Positions 47,592 to 58,425 of a stretch of DNA of 64,000 bases are shown one piece after another. The first letter of the stretch is position 1; the number at the start of each line of letters is the position of its first letter. Source of the stretch: Formosa sp. (GTDB lineage: Bacteria; Bacteroidota; Bacteroidia; Flavobacteriales; Flavobacteriaceae); the NCBI GenBank assembly GCA_018673215.1, contig JABHDE010000037.1:1-64000 (forward strand), read 5' to 3'. Below the pieces are notes generated by a model. The model was given only the letters and a program-made list of their open reading frames with translations. It did not search any database and was not told the origin of the DNA. A program made the position numbers and the translations under genes.

Positions 47592-47688
47592 TCTATAATC
47601 CACATGGTTTCTTTACGTAAAATTCGATTCTTCTTATCAAATTCCATAAAAGAATCGCTCTAAAATTTCATTATTAAATTGAACGGTC

Positions 47689-47696
47689 TAACTTTG
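47689..47696 (+). promoter_or_regulatory. -7 promoter box of maeB
   Basis: TAACTTTG matches TAnnTTTG and ends 17 bp before the maeB ATG at 47714. No TTG at the right -33 distance is seen. Confidence 0.4.
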
Positions 47697-47713
47697 CACA
47701 TCAAACCACCAAG

Positions 47714-49996
47714 ATGTCAAAATTAAGTAAACACGATTTAGAAGCTCTCGCTTATCACGAAAAACCGTTCCCTGGAAAAATTCAAGTAGTTCCTACCAAA
47801 AAATATGCAAGCCAAAGAGATTTGGCGTTGGCCTATTCTCCGGGAGTCGCAGCGCCTTGTTTGGCAATCGAAAAAAATCCTTCTGACGCCTATAAATATA
47901 CAGCCAAGGGAAACTTAGTGGCAGTGATTACCAACGGAACCGCTGTTTTGGGTTTGGGAAACATTGGTGCTGAAGCCTCTAAACCAGTCATGGAAGGAAA
48001 AGGACTGCTCTTTAAAATATTTGCAGATATCGATGTATTTGATATCGAAGTCAATAAAGAAAATGTAGAAGAATTTATTCAAACCGTAAAAAATATAGCG
48101 CCTACTTTTGGAGGGATTAATTTAGAAGATATCAAAGCACCTGAAGCCTTTGAAATTGAAAAACGTTTGAAAGAAGAACTTGATATTCCTGTGATGCACG
48201 ACGATCAGCACGGTACGGCAATCATTTCTGCCGCCGCCTTATTGAACGCTTTAGAACTTGCAGAAAAAAACATTCAAGATGTTAAGATTGTGGTCAGTGG
48301 TGCGGGTGCCGCTGCGATTTCTTGTACGCGATTGTACCAATCCTTTGGTGCGAAACGCGAAAACATTGTCATGCTCGACAGTAAAGGGGTGATTAGAAAT
48401 GATCGTGATAATTTAACCTCTCAAAAAGCGGAGTTTGCAACCGACCGTAAAATCGATACGCTAGATGAAGCAATGAAATCTGCGGATGTTTTTATTGGTC
48501 TTTCCACATCTGATATTGTGAGTCCAGAGATGCTCATCACAATGGCAAAAAACCCAATTGTATTTGCAATGGCAAATCCCGATCCAGAAATAAAATACCA
48601 TCTCGCAGTCAAAACTCGAGATGATATTATCATGGCTACGGGACGAAGTGACACGCCTAATCAAGTCAATAATGTACTTGGTTTTCCTTTTATATTTAGA
48701 GGCGCCTTAGATGTGAGAGCAACTTCCATTAATGAGGAAATGAAAAAAGCGGCGGTTATTGCCTTAGCTGAATTAGCAAAAGAACCTGTTCCAGAACAAG
48801 TAAATATTGCTTATGGAGAAACACGATTGACTTTTGGTAAAGACTATATTATCCCAAAACCATTTGACCCCCGCCTGATTGCAGCCATTCCACCAGCAGT
48901 GGCAAAAGCAGCGATCAAGAGCGGTGTGGCTTTAGCTCCGATCAGCGATTGGCAGCACTATGAAGACTCCCTTTTGGAGCGTATGGGCTCCGACAATAAA
49001 ATTGTAAGACTGTTATTTAATAGAGCAAAACTAAACCCAAAACGTGTTGTTTTTGCGGAAGCCGATCAATTAAGTGTTCTTAAAGCAGCTCAAATTGTTT
49101 TAGAGGAAGGAATCGCTACTCCAATTTTGTTAGGAAGACGAGATGAAATTGAACGTCTAATGCAAGAACTTGAATTTGATGATGAAGTCCTTATTATCGA
49201 TCCTAAAGCCGATGAAAGCAGTCTTCAAAAAAACAAATACGCAGAGACTTATTGGAAACAACAACAGAGAAAAGGGGTCACTCTTTTAGCAGCTCAAAAA
49301 TTAATGCGCGAACGTAATTATTTTGCAGCGATGATGGTCAATGAAGGCGATGCTGATGCTCTTATTTCGGGTTATTCTAGTAATTATGGCTCGGTGGTAA
49401 AACCCATGCTAAATCTAATTGGCTTGGCGCCAGGATCTACAAGAATAGCGACCACCAATGTGATGATTACGCAAAGAGGACCTATGTTTTTAAGTGATAC
49501 AGCCATCAATATAAATCCATCAGCAGATGATTTAATAAAAATTGCACAGATGACTTCTGGTGTAGTTAAAATGTTTGGAATAGAACCTGTGATGGCAATG
49601 ATATCTTACTCTAACTTTGGGTCATCAAAAGACAAAACAGCTACCAAAGTTAAAGAAGCGGTGTCGTATTTGCATCGAAGACATCCTGATTTGTTAGTGG
49701 ATGGTGAATTGCAAACAGATTTTGCTTTGAACAGTAAAATGTTAAAAGAGAACTTCCCTTTTTCTAGACTCGCCAGTAAAAAAGTTAATACTCTTATTTT
49801 TCCAAATTTAGAGGCTGCAAACATCACATATAAATTGTTGAAAGAGCTCAACAAAGCAGAATCGATTGGGCCGATCATGATGGGATTACGTAAACCAGTA
49901 CATATTTTACAATTAGGGGCAAGTGTTGATGAAATTGTAAATATGACCGCCGTTGCAGTCGTGGATGCACAACTAAAAGGAAAAGCAATAATTTAA
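47714..49996 (+). CDS. maeB: NADP-dependent malic enzyme with phosphotransacetylase-like domain
   Basis: Oxidative decarboxylation of malate to pyruvate, supplying NADPH and linking the TCA cycle to biosynthesis. The 760 aa MaeB architecture is complete: malic N-domain with AYSPGVAAPCLAIEKNP, metal site (VMHDDQHGTAIISAAALLNA), NAD(P)-binding domain (KIVVSGAGAAAISCTRLY) to about residue 420, then a phosphate acetyltransferase-like domain (FAEADQLSVLKAAQIVLEEG to the C-terminus) that is regulatory rather than catalytic in known MaeB. Confidence 0.97.
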   Translation: MSKLSKHDLEALAYHEKPFPGKIQVVPTKKYASQRDLALAYSPGVAAPCLAIEKNPSDAYKYTAKGNLVAVITNGTAVLGLGNIGAEASKPVMEGKGLLFKIFADIDVFDIEVNKENVEEFIQTVKNIAPTFGGINLEDIKAPEAFEIEKRLKEELDIPVMHDDQHGTAIISAAALLNALELAEKNIQDVKIVVSGAGAAAISCTRLYQSFGAKRENIVMLDSKGVIRNDRDNLTSQKAEFATDRKIDTLDEAMKSADVFIGLSTSDIVSPEMLITMAKNPIVFAMANPDPEIKYHLAVKTRDDIIMATGRSDTPNQVNNVLGFPFIFRGALDVRATSINEEMKKAAVIALAELAKEPVPEQVNIAYGETRLTFGKDYIIPKPFDPRLIAAIPPAVAKAAIKSGVALAPISDWQHYEDSLLERMGSDNKIVRLLFNRAKLNPKRVVFAEADQLSVLKAAQIVLEEGIATPILLGRRDEIERLMQELEFDDEVLIIDPKADESSLQKNKYAETYWKQQQRKGVTLLAAQKLMRERNYFAAMMVNEGDADALISGYSSNYGSVVKPMLNLIGLAPGSTRIATTNVMITQRGPMFLSDTAININPSADDLIKIAQMTSGVVKMFGIEPVMAMISYSNFGSSKDKTATKVKEAVSYLHRRHPDLLVDGELQTDFALNSKMLKENFPFSRLASKKVNTLIFPNLEAANITYKLLKELNKAESIGPIMMGLRKPVHILQLGASVDEIVNMTAVAVVDAQLKGKAII

Positions 49997-50045
49997 AACC
50001 CCAAATCACTTTCTTTTTTCTTCTTAAAATATTGTATTAATTTAG

Positions 50046-50053
50046 TACATTTG
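50046..50053 (+). promoter_or_regulatory. -7 promoter box of ruvA-sprA
   Basis: TACATTTG matches TAnnTTTG, 21 bp before the ATG at 50075. It would lie on top of the upstream in-frame start at 50051, which supports the later start for RuvA. Confidence 0.45.
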
Positions 50054-50074
50054 AAGTTCAAAGGAAGTGAAGAT

Positions 50075-50656
50075 ATGATTACACACATTCAAGGTAAATT
50101 AGTTGAGAAAACACCCACACATGTCATTATAGATTGCAATGGGATAGGGTATTTTGTTAATATTTCACTTCATACATTTTCTCAAATCCCAGATCTTGAG
50201 GCGATTAAAGTCTATACATACCTCCAGGTGAAAGAAGATTCTCATACACTGTATGGTTTTATCAGCTCGGCAGAACGCGAAATTTTCAGACTGTTAATTT
50301 CTGTGAGTGGAATAGGGGCTAATACAGCCCGCACTATGCTTTCCTCACTCACACCCAAACAAATTAGAGAAGGTATTGCCGTTGGAGATGTTGCTTTGAT
50401 ACAATCGGTGAAAGGTATTGGTCTCAAAACAGCTCAAAGAGTCATCATAGAATTAAAAGATAAAGTTCTTAAAATTTATGATATTGATGAAACTTCCTTG
50501 ACTCCAAACAATACAAACAAAGACGAAGCGTTATCTGCTTTAGAAGTTTTGGGCTTTATGAAAAAACAATCCGAACGTGTTGTCGAGAAAGTAGTATCAT
50601 CTACACCAGACGCCAGCGTCGAGTTTATTATCAAGGAAGCGCTTAAAAACCTATAA
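50075..50656 (+). CDS. ruvA: Holliday junction DNA helicase subunit RuvA
   Basis: DNA-binding tetramer that targets RuvB to Holliday junctions. I start at the Met of MITHIQGKLVEKTPTHVIID, the normal RuvA N-terminus (193 aa); eight codons further upstream the frame overlaps the -7 box. OB-fold domain (1-62), tandem helix-hairpin-helix (LISVSGIGANTARTMLSSL, SVKGIGLKTAQRVIIELKDK) and the C-terminal RuvB-contact domain (NKDEALSALEVLGF) are all present. The stop is 5 bp before sprA. Confidence 0.97.
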   Translation: MITHIQGKLVEKTPTHVIIDCNGIGYFVNISLHTFSQIPDLEAIKVYTYLQVKEDSHTLYGFISSAEREIFRLLISVSGIGANTARTMLSSLTPKQIREGIAVGDVALIQSVKGIGLKTAQRVIIELKDKVLKIYDIDETSLTPNNTNKDEALSALEVLGFMKKQSERVVEKVVSSTPDASVEFIIKEALKNL

Positions 50657-50661
50657 CACAT

Positions 50662-53600
50662 TTGAAAACCACTAACAATAAATTATATTTTAAAAGACTC
50701 TTTTTAGGAGTTCTGTTTTTGAGTTTTAGCTCAGTTGTGTTGGCGCAAGATCCTGCGACCGTGAGAGATTCAACCTCTACCACATTTTCATTTGGAAAAC
50801 TAGAGACCCCAAATCCAGCGAGTATCGAAAGTAAATATACTTACGACCCCCTCACAGATCGTTATTTTTACACCTCAACTGTTGGCGATTTTGATATTAA
50901 TTATCCTGTCATTTTAACCCCAAAAGAATTTCAAGACCTTGTGGTCAAAGAAAGTTTGAAAGCCTATTACAAAGAAAAACTAGATGCGCTCGACGGAAAA
51001 AAAGAAGGTTCTGAAGAAGCGAAGAAAAATCTAATTCCAGATTTATATGTTAACTCTAAATTTTTTGAAACCATATTTGGGAGCAATGTCATTTCGGTAG
51101 TCCCTCAAGGATCTGTTGAAATGGATCTTGGAGTGATGTATACCAAACAAGAAAACCCAGCATTTTCTCCAAGAAATCAGAGTAATTTCACCTTTGATTT
51201 TGATCAACGAATCAGTTTAAGTTTGACAGGTAAAGTAGGGACGCGATTAATAGTCAATGCTAATTATGACACTCAGTCCACATTTGATTTTCAGAACTTA
51301 TTTAAAATTGAATATACGCCACTTAACAATCCAGAAGAACTGCTTGACGATAGAGGTAGGGAATTAGTTGGTCAAGGAAAACAACTGCTAAATAAAGGAA
51401 ATGAACTGCTCTCTAACCCTGAAGGGAGAGCAAAAGGCCTTGCCCAAAAAGAATTAAACAAGCTCAACTCTGATAATGAAGATTCCATTTTACAAAAACT
51501 CGAATTAGGAAATGTTAGCATGCCTCTCAACAGTTCTCTAATTACGGGAGCCCAAAGTTTGTTTGGTGTTAAAACGGAATTACAGTTTGGAAAAACCAGA
51601 GTCACAGCCGTATTCTCTGAGCAACAATCTGAAACACGTTCGGTCACGGCGCAAGGCGGAGGGACTTTAGAAGACTTTGAGTTTTTTGGTTTAGATTATG
51701 ACGAAAACAGACACTTTTTCCTAGCTCAGTACTTTAGAGAAAAATATGATGAAGCCCTCTTAAATTATCCATTTATAAATACACAAGTTCAAATTAAAAG
51801 GGTAGAGGTTTGGGTAACTAACAGAACAAATCAAATTCAAAACGTCCGAAATATTGTAGCGCTTCAAGATTTGGGAGAATCTTCAGTACTTGGGTTAGCA
51901 GCTGTTCCAGCAGGATTTGTCAATGTAGCACCAGGCACAAATCCTAATAATGAAAACAATGATTTTGACCCTACCAATATAGGCAACGCAGGTTCTCAGT
52001 TAACGAATTCAATTCGGGATATTGCCACCGTGCAATCCGGATTTCTATTGCCTGGCATCAATGAAGGATTTGATTACGGTAAGCTTGAAAATGCGCGAAA
52101 ATTGACGGAAGGCAATGAATTTACTTTGGATACACAATTAGGATATATTTCCTTAAGTCAACGCCTTCAAAACGATGAGGTCCTTGCCGTTGCGTATCAA
52201 TACACGATTGGGGATAAAGTGTATCAAGTTGGGGAGTTTGCAAACGACGGACTCGCTGCAACCGATGTTGTAGAGGATCAAAGCACTGGCATCACAACCG
52301 TCACCAATCAAAGTTTAGTCCTCAAAATGCTAAAGAGTGCGGTCACAAACGTCAATCTTCCTATATGGGACCTAATGATGAAAAACATCTATAATACAGG
52401 GGCTTACCAATTGGCTCAAGATGATTTTAGATTAAATATCTTCTATAACGAAACTTCAGCACTGAACTTTATTACCCCAGTAAGTGGTACATCATTTCCT
52501 GCGCCTACAGCCAATGCTGATCCTATTGAAGAAACACCCTTAATCCGATTATTTAATTTCGATCGATTAAATTTTAATAACGATCCACAAAATAAAGGAG
52601 ATGGATTCTTTGATTTTGTTCCAGGGATAACCGTCATACCTCAAAACGGAAAAATTATATTCACCAAAGTAGAGCCTTTTGGAAGTTTTCTATTTGAAAC
52701 ACTTAGATTAACTGGCTCTGAAAACTACGAGGGTGATGAATCTATTCCAGGGACTTACAACCCAAATCAAACCAAATACGTATATAAATCTCTCTACAAA
52801 AACACCAAAACAGCGGCCTTACAAGACAGCGATAAGAACAAATTTTTGATGCGTGGACGCTACAAGTCCTCTGGGAGTTCAGGAATCCCGATTGGCGCTT
52901 TTAATGTGCCAAGAGGTTCTGTGAAAGTCACTGCCGGCGGACGTGTCCTTGTAGAAGGTGTAGACTATACGGTGAATTATCAGATTGGAACCGTCCAAAT
53001 TTTGGACCCATCCTTGCAGGCTTCCAATACTCCAATTCAGGTATCGGTTGAAAACAATGCTGTTTTTGGGCAACAAACAAAACGCTTCACAGGAATTAAT
53101 GTCGAACACCAATTCAACGAAAACTTTGTATTGGGTGCTACGGTCTTAAATTTAAATGAACGCCCCATTACACAAAAAGCAAATTATGGAAGCGAATCTA
53201 TTAACAACACTATTTTTGGATTTAATGGTAATTACTCTACCGAAGTTCCATTTCTCACACGACTGGCCAATAAATTACCAAATATTGATACAGATGTTGA
53301 ATCTAATCTATCCTTGCGAGGCGAGTTTGCATATTTAAAACCAGGGGCTCCCAAAGGCACAGATTTTGACAGTGAAGTAACCTCTTATGTCGATGATTTT
53401 GAAGGCTCCCAAAACGGTATTAGTTTACTCAGCCCACAGTCGTGGTTTTTATCGAGTCGACCTAAAGAACTTGGACGTGTGTACAACGAAGGACCTGAAG
53501 ATGATCTAGGCTATCAGAATGGATTTGATAGAGCCCATTTAAATTGGTATTCAGTCGACCCCATTTTTTACAGCAATCAACGTCCAGGAAGCATAACAGA

Positions 53601-56600
53601 CGATGATGTTTCTGATTTGTATGCAAGACGTATTTTTATTGATGAACTGTTTCCACAAATTGACATTGTCACTGGACAATACACCGTGATCAATTCTTTA
53701 GATTTAGTATATAATCCTCAAGAAAGAGGCCCTTATAATTACCAATCGGACGCAGTTGATGGTATTTTAAATACACCCCAAAACAGTTGGGCAGGGATCA
53801 CTAGACAACTCACTTCCACTGATTTTGAACAATCAAATGTAGAGTATATTGAGTTTTGGATGATGGATCCGTTTTTGGATAACCCCTCTAACACAGGTGG
53901 GAAATTGGTATTCAACTTAGGAAATATTTCTGAAGATGTAATAAAAGATGGAAAAAAACAGTACGAAAATGGACTCCCAGAGGACGGGAACATAAGTTTT
54001 TTACCTCCTACAACTTGGGGAACTGTTACTCCACAAAACCAATCTTTAATTTATGCGTTTTCAACTCAAGGAGATGAACGGAATAATCAGGATGTTGGTT
54101 TGGATGGCTTTGATGATTTTGAGGAAAGCAATACGTCTGATGCACGGTTTGCTCCCTTTTCGTCTCTTGATGACCCAGCCAATGATAATTATAAGTATTA
54201 TCTAAATACCGAAGGGGATATATTTGAGCGTTACAAAAGGTACAATGGACTCGAAGGAAATTCACCAGATGCAGTTTCAGATACCAATCGGGGTTCTACA
54301 ACCCTTCCAGACGTAGAAGACATCAATAGGGATAATACGATGAATACTATTGACAGTTATTACGAATATGAAATAGAGATATCTTCCTCAGAATTAAACA
54401 ATCCGTCCAACTCCTATATAGTGGACAGAAAGTCTGTTTCAAATATTACCTTACCAAATGGGTCTTCTTCAGGAACAATTAATTGGTATCAGTTTCGAAT
54501 ACCAGTTTCAGAATATACAAATGAAATCGGAGGCATTTCAGATTTTCGATCCATTCGTTTTGCACGGATGTACCTTAAAGAATTTACTGAATCGACAGTA
54601 CTTCGATTCGGAACCTTAGATTTAGTTCGAAGCGATTGGCGTCGTTATCAATTGTCATTGGATGACGATTCTAACGAGGCAACACAAACAGAGGGTACTG
54701 ACTTTAGTGTTGGGATTGTAGGGATTCAAGAAAATGATGGGGGTTATGTATCTCCACCTGGGGTTGAACGCGAACAATTAAACAACAATAACAGTATTAT
54801 ACGTCAGAACGAACAATCCTTAGTGGTCGATGTTTGTGAGCTTGAATCTGAAGATGCCAGAGGGGTTTTTAAAAATATTAATGTGGACATGCGTCAGTAT
54901 AAAAAGCTGAAAATGTTTATTCATGCTGAGGATGGTGAAACCAATAGTTTTGAACAAGGGACTTTAGTGGGATTCATAAGATTGGGAAATGATTTCACTC
55001 AAAATTACTACCAAATAGAACTTCCTCTTAGAAAATCATCTGGTGCTTCGGGTGCTGCTGCAAATGAGGTTTGGCCTGAGTATAACGAGATAAATATACC
55101 ATTAGAATTTCTCGAACAAATAAAAGCTTTGGGAATCAGTCAAGGAACCTTAAGCAACGAAGATCCAACATTTTATAATGTGATTGATGGAGAATTACAA
55201 GAAAATCCGATTGGGGAATTTGAGCCTTTCTCATTAAATTTCAGTTCTAATTTAAATGAGACGCCTGTTGAGCAACGCATCGCAATTAAAGGAAATCCAA
55301 ATTTTGGAGATATTAGAACCTTGATGGTGGGGGTCAAAAATATTGGTGCAAATGCACAATGTGCAGAAGTGTGGTTCAATGAGTTGCGCCTCGCCGACAT
55401 GGACAACGAAGGCGGATGGGCAGCGATTATGAGTGTGGATACCAATATCGCTGATTTCATGAACATCAATGCCACGGCCAAAAGAAGTACTACTGGATTT
55501 GGAAGTTTAGAACAAGGACCAAATGAACGAAGTCGTGAAGATTTAAAGCAATACGATGTGGTTACCAACATGAACCTTGGGCAGTTGTTGCCAAAGAAAT
55601 GGGGCTTAGAAATTCCTTTTAATTACGGACAAAGCGAAGAGCTTATCACCCCTGAGTATGACCAACAATACAAAGATTTAAAATTACAAAGTCGTCTAGA
55701 CGCTGCCACATCTTCAGAAGAACGCGAACGTATCAAAACTCAATCTGAAGACTATACAAAACGTCAAAGCATCAATTTTATTGGGGTTCGGAAACAACGT
55801 ACTGGTGATACCAAACCTAGAGTGTACGACGTGGAAAATCTAACGATGAACTATTCTTTTAATCAAATAAAACACCGTGATTTTGAGATTGAAAATTCTT
55901 TAGATCAAAACGCCAGAGTAGGTGCTAACTATAACTACAGTTTTAATCCAATAAAAATAGAGCCCTTTAAGAAAAACGATTCCCTGTTTATGAATAAATA
56001 TTGGAAGCTGATAAAAGATTTTAATTTAAATTTATTGCCTTCCAGTCTTTCGGTGAGCTCTGATTATGTGAGACAATATAACAGTCAAAAATTTAGAGAT
56101 GCTGGCCTAGGAGCTGAAAATATCAAGGTTGATGAATTAATTAGAAGAAATTACACCTTTGATTTTCAATACACGATCAATTACAATCTTACAGATGGTT
56201 TGCGATTGAACTTTACGTCCTCAACCAATAACATTGTAAGAAATTACTTTATTGACAACGAATTAAATGGCGATCAAGACCCTGAACTTGGGATTTGGGA
56301 CCGCTTCTTTGATTTTGGTGATCCAAACAGACATACCCAACAATTAGGAATCAATTATGAATTGCCGTTAAATAAATTTCCTGCACTGAGTTTTGTAACC
56401 TCTAATTATTCTTACACTGGAGATTTTCAATGGAACAAAGGATCTGATTTATTGGTAGGCGATGCCGATACTACTTTAGGGAATTCAATTTCGAACGCCA
56501 ATCAACACAATCTAAACACCTCTTTTGACATGCGCAAACTGTATCGTTATTTAGGGATAAAAAAATCATCCCGAAGAGGTAGAACTTCCAAATCAAAAAG

Positions 56601-58017
56601 TAAAACACCAAACTCAAGAGCGTCCTCCAGATCAAAGAAATTCAACTTGAAAGATTTTGGTATTGGATTGTTAACCAGTGTCAATCGAATGCAGGTAAAT
56701 TACTCAGAAGGAAACAGTTCCTTTTTGCCGGGCTATCTTCCAACTCCTGGATTTTTAGGAACTCTTAGACCTACAGCGGGATATACTTTTGGAAGCCAAC
56801 GAGATATCCGCCGGATTTCTGCCGAAAATGGCTGGCTTACAACCTTCGATCAATTCAATCAGCAGTACACAGAAACCCACACTCAAAACATAGACTTCAA
56901 TATTAATATGGAGCCAATTTCTGATCTAAAAATTGATTTAAATGGGGGTAAAACCTATGCAACTAATTTCACTGAAAGTTTTAACGCCGTTGGCAACACC
57001 TATAATTCTTTAATCCAAAACACCTTTGGAAATTTCAATATATCAACCATATTAATCAAAACTGCTTTCAGTCAAAGCGACGAAAATAAATCAGTTCCAT
57101 TTGAAGAATTTAAAAGCAACCGATTGGTGATTGCCAACCGTTTGGCTCAAAATTTTTATGGAGCCAGTGGATTTACTACAGATGCAGAAGGTTACCCTAA
57201 AGGATTTGGAAAAAACAGTCAAGCAGTGTTATTACCAGCATTCTTGGCGGCCTACTCTGGTAAAAAATCAAATAAAATCAGTTTGAACGCTTTTAGAGAT
57301 ATTCCACTTCCTAATTGGACCTTAAAGTATACGGGATTCATGAAAAACAAATGGTTCAAAAAGCACTTTAGAAGATTTTCTTTAACCCACGGTTATAATG
57401 CATCTTACACCATCAATCAGTTCAGAACAAATCTTGATTACAATGCAGCAGATCCAACCCTAGACTATGAATCGCAAAACCCTAACACAAAAGATCAATC
57501 TGACAATTACAAAGCAGAAACTTTGTACAGTAACATCAATTTGGTCGAACAGTTCAGTCCTTTGGTAAAGCTCGATTTTGAAATGAAAAATTCAATCAAA
57601 GTTTCTGCTGAAATTAAAAAAGACCGTAGTTTATCTTTGAGTTTTGACAACAACCTACTCACTGAAATTCACGGAAACGAATATATTTTTGGGCTGGGGT
57701 ATCGAATTAAAAACTTAAAAATACGATCGAAATTAGCAGGTCCAAGAAGAATCATTAAAAGTGATTTGAATATGAAAGCCGATATTTCAATGAGAAATAA
57801 CAAAACAATTATTCGGTATTTAGATTTAGACAACAACCAAGTGAGTGCAGGACAAACGATTTGGAGTATGCGTTATGCTGCAGACTATGCGTTCAGTAAA
57901 AATCTAACAGCCATATTTTATTTTGACTATGCGTTCTCAGAATATGCAATTTCAACAGCATTTCCTCAAACGACCATTCGTTCAGGATTTACATTACGTT
58001 ATAACTTTGGAAATTAA
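50662..58017 (+). CDS. sprA: SprA, type IX secretion/gliding outer-membrane translocon
   Basis: Giant outer-membrane beta-barrel through which type IX secretion substrates cross; also needed for gliding. At 2451 aa it has the usual SprA size. It starts at a TTG (50662) 5 bp after ruvA; the product MKTTNNKLYFKRLFLGVLFL begins with a Sec signal ending VVLAQ. SprA stretches include VPQGSVEMDLGVMYTKQENP, SSRPKELGRVYNEGPEDDLG and YVDDFEGSQNGISLLSPQSW. The C-terminus ends in a barrel-type strand (RSGFTLRYNFGN). A basic patch SSRRGRTSKSKSKTPNSRAS near residue 1975 is a notable soluble insertion. Position between ruvA and gcvH is the usual neighbourhood in Flavobacteriia. Confidence 0.97.
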   Translation: MKTTNNKLYFKRLFLGVLFLSFSSVVLAQDPATVRDSTSTTFSFGKLETPNPASIESKYTYDPLTDRYFYTSTVGDFDINYPVILTPKEFQDLVVKESLKAYYKEKLDALDGKKEGSEEAKKNLIPDLYVNSKFFETIFGSNVISVVPQGSVEMDLGVMYTKQENPAFSPRNQSNFTFDFDQRISLSLTGKVGTRLIVNANYDTQSTFDFQNLFKIEYTPLNNPEELLDDRGRELVGQGKQLLNKGNELLSNPEGRAKGLAQKELNKLNSDNEDSILQKLELGNVSMPLNSSLITGAQSLFGVKTELQFGKTRVTAVFSEQQSETRSVTAQGGGTLEDFEFFGLDYDENRHFFLAQYFREKYDEALLNYPFINTQVQIKRVEVWVTNRTNQIQNVRNIVALQDLGESSVLGLAAVPAGFVNVAPGTNPNNENNDFDPTNIGNAGSQLTNSIRDIATVQSGFLLPGINEGFDYGKLENARKLTEGNEFTLDTQLGYISLSQRLQNDEVLAVAYQYTIGDKVYQVGEFANDGLAATDVVEDQSTGITTVTNQSLVLKMLKSAVTNVNLPIWDLMMKNIYNTGAYQLAQDDFRLNIFYNETSALNFITPVSGTSFPAPTANADPIEETPLIRLFNFDRLNFNNDPQNKGDGFFDFVPGITVIPQNGKIIFTKVEPFGSFLFETLRLTGSENYEGDESIPGTYNPNQTKYVYKSLYKNTKTAALQDSDKNKFLMRGRYKSSGSSGIPIGAFNVPRGSVKVTAGGRVLVEGVDYTVNYQIGTVQILDPSLQASNTPIQVSVENNAVFGQQTKRFTGINVEHQFNENFVLGATVLNLNERPITQKANYGSESINNTIFGFNGNYSTEVPFLTRLANKLPNIDTDVESNLSLRGEFAYLKPGAPKGTDFDSEVTSYVDDFEGSQNGISLLSPQSWFLSSRPKELGRVYNEGPEDDLGYQNGFDRAHLNWYSVDPIFYSNQRPGSITDDDVSDLYARRIFIDELFPQIDIVTGQYTVINSLDLVYNPQERGPYNYQSDAVDGILNTPQNSWAGITRQLTSTDFEQSNVEYIEFWMMDPFLDNPSNTGGKLVFNLGNISEDVIKDGKKQYENGLPEDGNISFLPPTTWGTVTPQNQSLIYAFSTQGDERNNQDVGLDGFDDFEESNTSDARFAPFSSLDDPANDNYKYYLNTEGDIFERYKRYNGLEGNSPDAVSDTNRGSTTLPDVEDINRDNTMNTIDSYYEYEIEISSSELNNPSNSYIVDRKSVSNITLPNGSSSGTINWYQFRIPVSEYTNEIGGISDFRSIRFARMYLKEFTESTVLRFGTLDLVRSDWRRYQLSLDDDSNEATQTEGTDFSVGIVGIQENDGGYVSPPGVEREQLNNNNSIIRQNEQSLVVDVCELESEDARGVFKNINVDMRQYKKLKMFIHAEDGETNSFEQGTLVGFIRLGNDFTQNYYQIELPLRKSSGASGAAANEVWPEYNEINIPLEFLEQIKALGISQGTLSNEDPTFYNVIDGELQENPIGEFEPFSLNFSSNLNETPVEQRIAIKGNPNFGDIRTLMVGVKNIGANAQCAEVWFNELRLADMDNEGGWAAIMSVDTNIADFMNINATAKRSTTGFGSLEQGPNERSREDLKQYDVVTNMNLGQLLPKKWGLEIPFNYGQSEELITPEYDQQYKDLKLQSRLDAATSSEERERIKTQSEDYTKRQSINFIGVRKQRTGDTKPRVYDVENLTMNYSFNQIKHRDFEIENSLDQNARVGANYNYSFNPIKIEPFKKNDSLFMNKYWKLIKDFNLNLLPSSLSVSSDYVRQYNSQKFRDAGLGAENIKVDELIRRNYTFDFQYTINYNLTDGLRLNFTSSTNNIVRNYFIDNELNGDQDPELGIWDRFFDFGDPNRHTQQLGINYELPLNKFPALSFVTSNYSYTGDFQWNKGSDLLVGDADTTLGNSISNANQHNLNTSFDMRKLYRYLGIKKSSRRGRTSKSKSKTPNSRASSRSKKFNLKDFGIGLLTSVNRMQVNYSEGNSSFLPGYLPTPGFLGTLRPTAGYTFGSQRDIRRISAENGWLTTFDQFNQQYTETHTQNIDFNINMEPISDLKIDLNGGKTYATNFTESFNAVGNTYNSLIQNTFGNFNISTILIKTAFSQSDENKSVPFEEFKSNRLVIANRLAQNFYGASGFTTDAEGYPKGFGKNSQAVLLPAFLAAYSGKKSNKISLNAFRDIPLPNWTLKYTGFMKNKWFKKHFRRFSLTHGYNASYTINQFRTNLDYNAADPTLDYESQNPNTKDQSDNYKAETLYSNINLVEQFSPLVKLDFEMKNSIKVSAEIKKDRSLSLSFDNNLLTEIHGNEYIFGLGYRIKNLKIRSKLAGPRRIIKSDLNMKADISMRNNKTIIRYLDLDNNQVSAGQTIWSMRYAADYAFSKNLTAIFYFDYAFSEYAISTAFPQTTIRSGFTLRYNFGN

Positions 58018-58044
58018 TATAAACTACATTAATATTATATAATT

Positions 58045-58425
58045 ATGAATGTTCCTTCAGATTTAAAATACACTAAAGATCACGAGTGGGTAAAAATTGA
58101 CGGCGATATAGCAACCGTTGGAATTACTGATTTCGCACAAGGTGAATTAGGTGATATTGTATACGTAGAAGTTGACACTTTAGAGGAAGTTTTAGAAGCA
58201 GATGCTGTTTTTGGAACTGTAGAAGCAGTCAAAACCGTATCAGATTTGTTTTTGCCCGTTGCAGGAGAAATCGTAGAATTTAACGAATCCTTAGAAGAAG
58301 AGCCAGAAAAAGTAAACGATGACCCCTATGGTTCAGGTTGGATGATCAAAATTAAGGTTGAAAGTACTGAAGATTTGGAAACTCTTTTGAGTGCAGATGA
58401 ATACAAGGCAATTATTGGTGCTTAA
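58045..58425 (+). CDS. gcvH: Glycine cleavage system H protein
   Basis: Lipoyl carrier of the glycine cleavage system, 126 aa. Shows the family start LKYTKDHEWVKIDGDIATVGITDFAQ, the lipoylation site GTVEAVKTVSDL (Lys63) and the C-terminal NDDPYGSGWMIKIKV. No gcvT or gcvP is in the window. Immediately downstream of sprA; the VanZ-like gene overlaps its end. Confidence 0.97.
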   Translation: MNVPSDLKYTKDHEWVKIDGDIATVGITDFAQGELGDIVYVEVDTLEEVLEADAVFGTVEAVKTVSDLFLPVAGEIVEFNESLEEEPEKVNDDPYGSGWMIKIKVESTEDLETLLSADEYKAIIGA

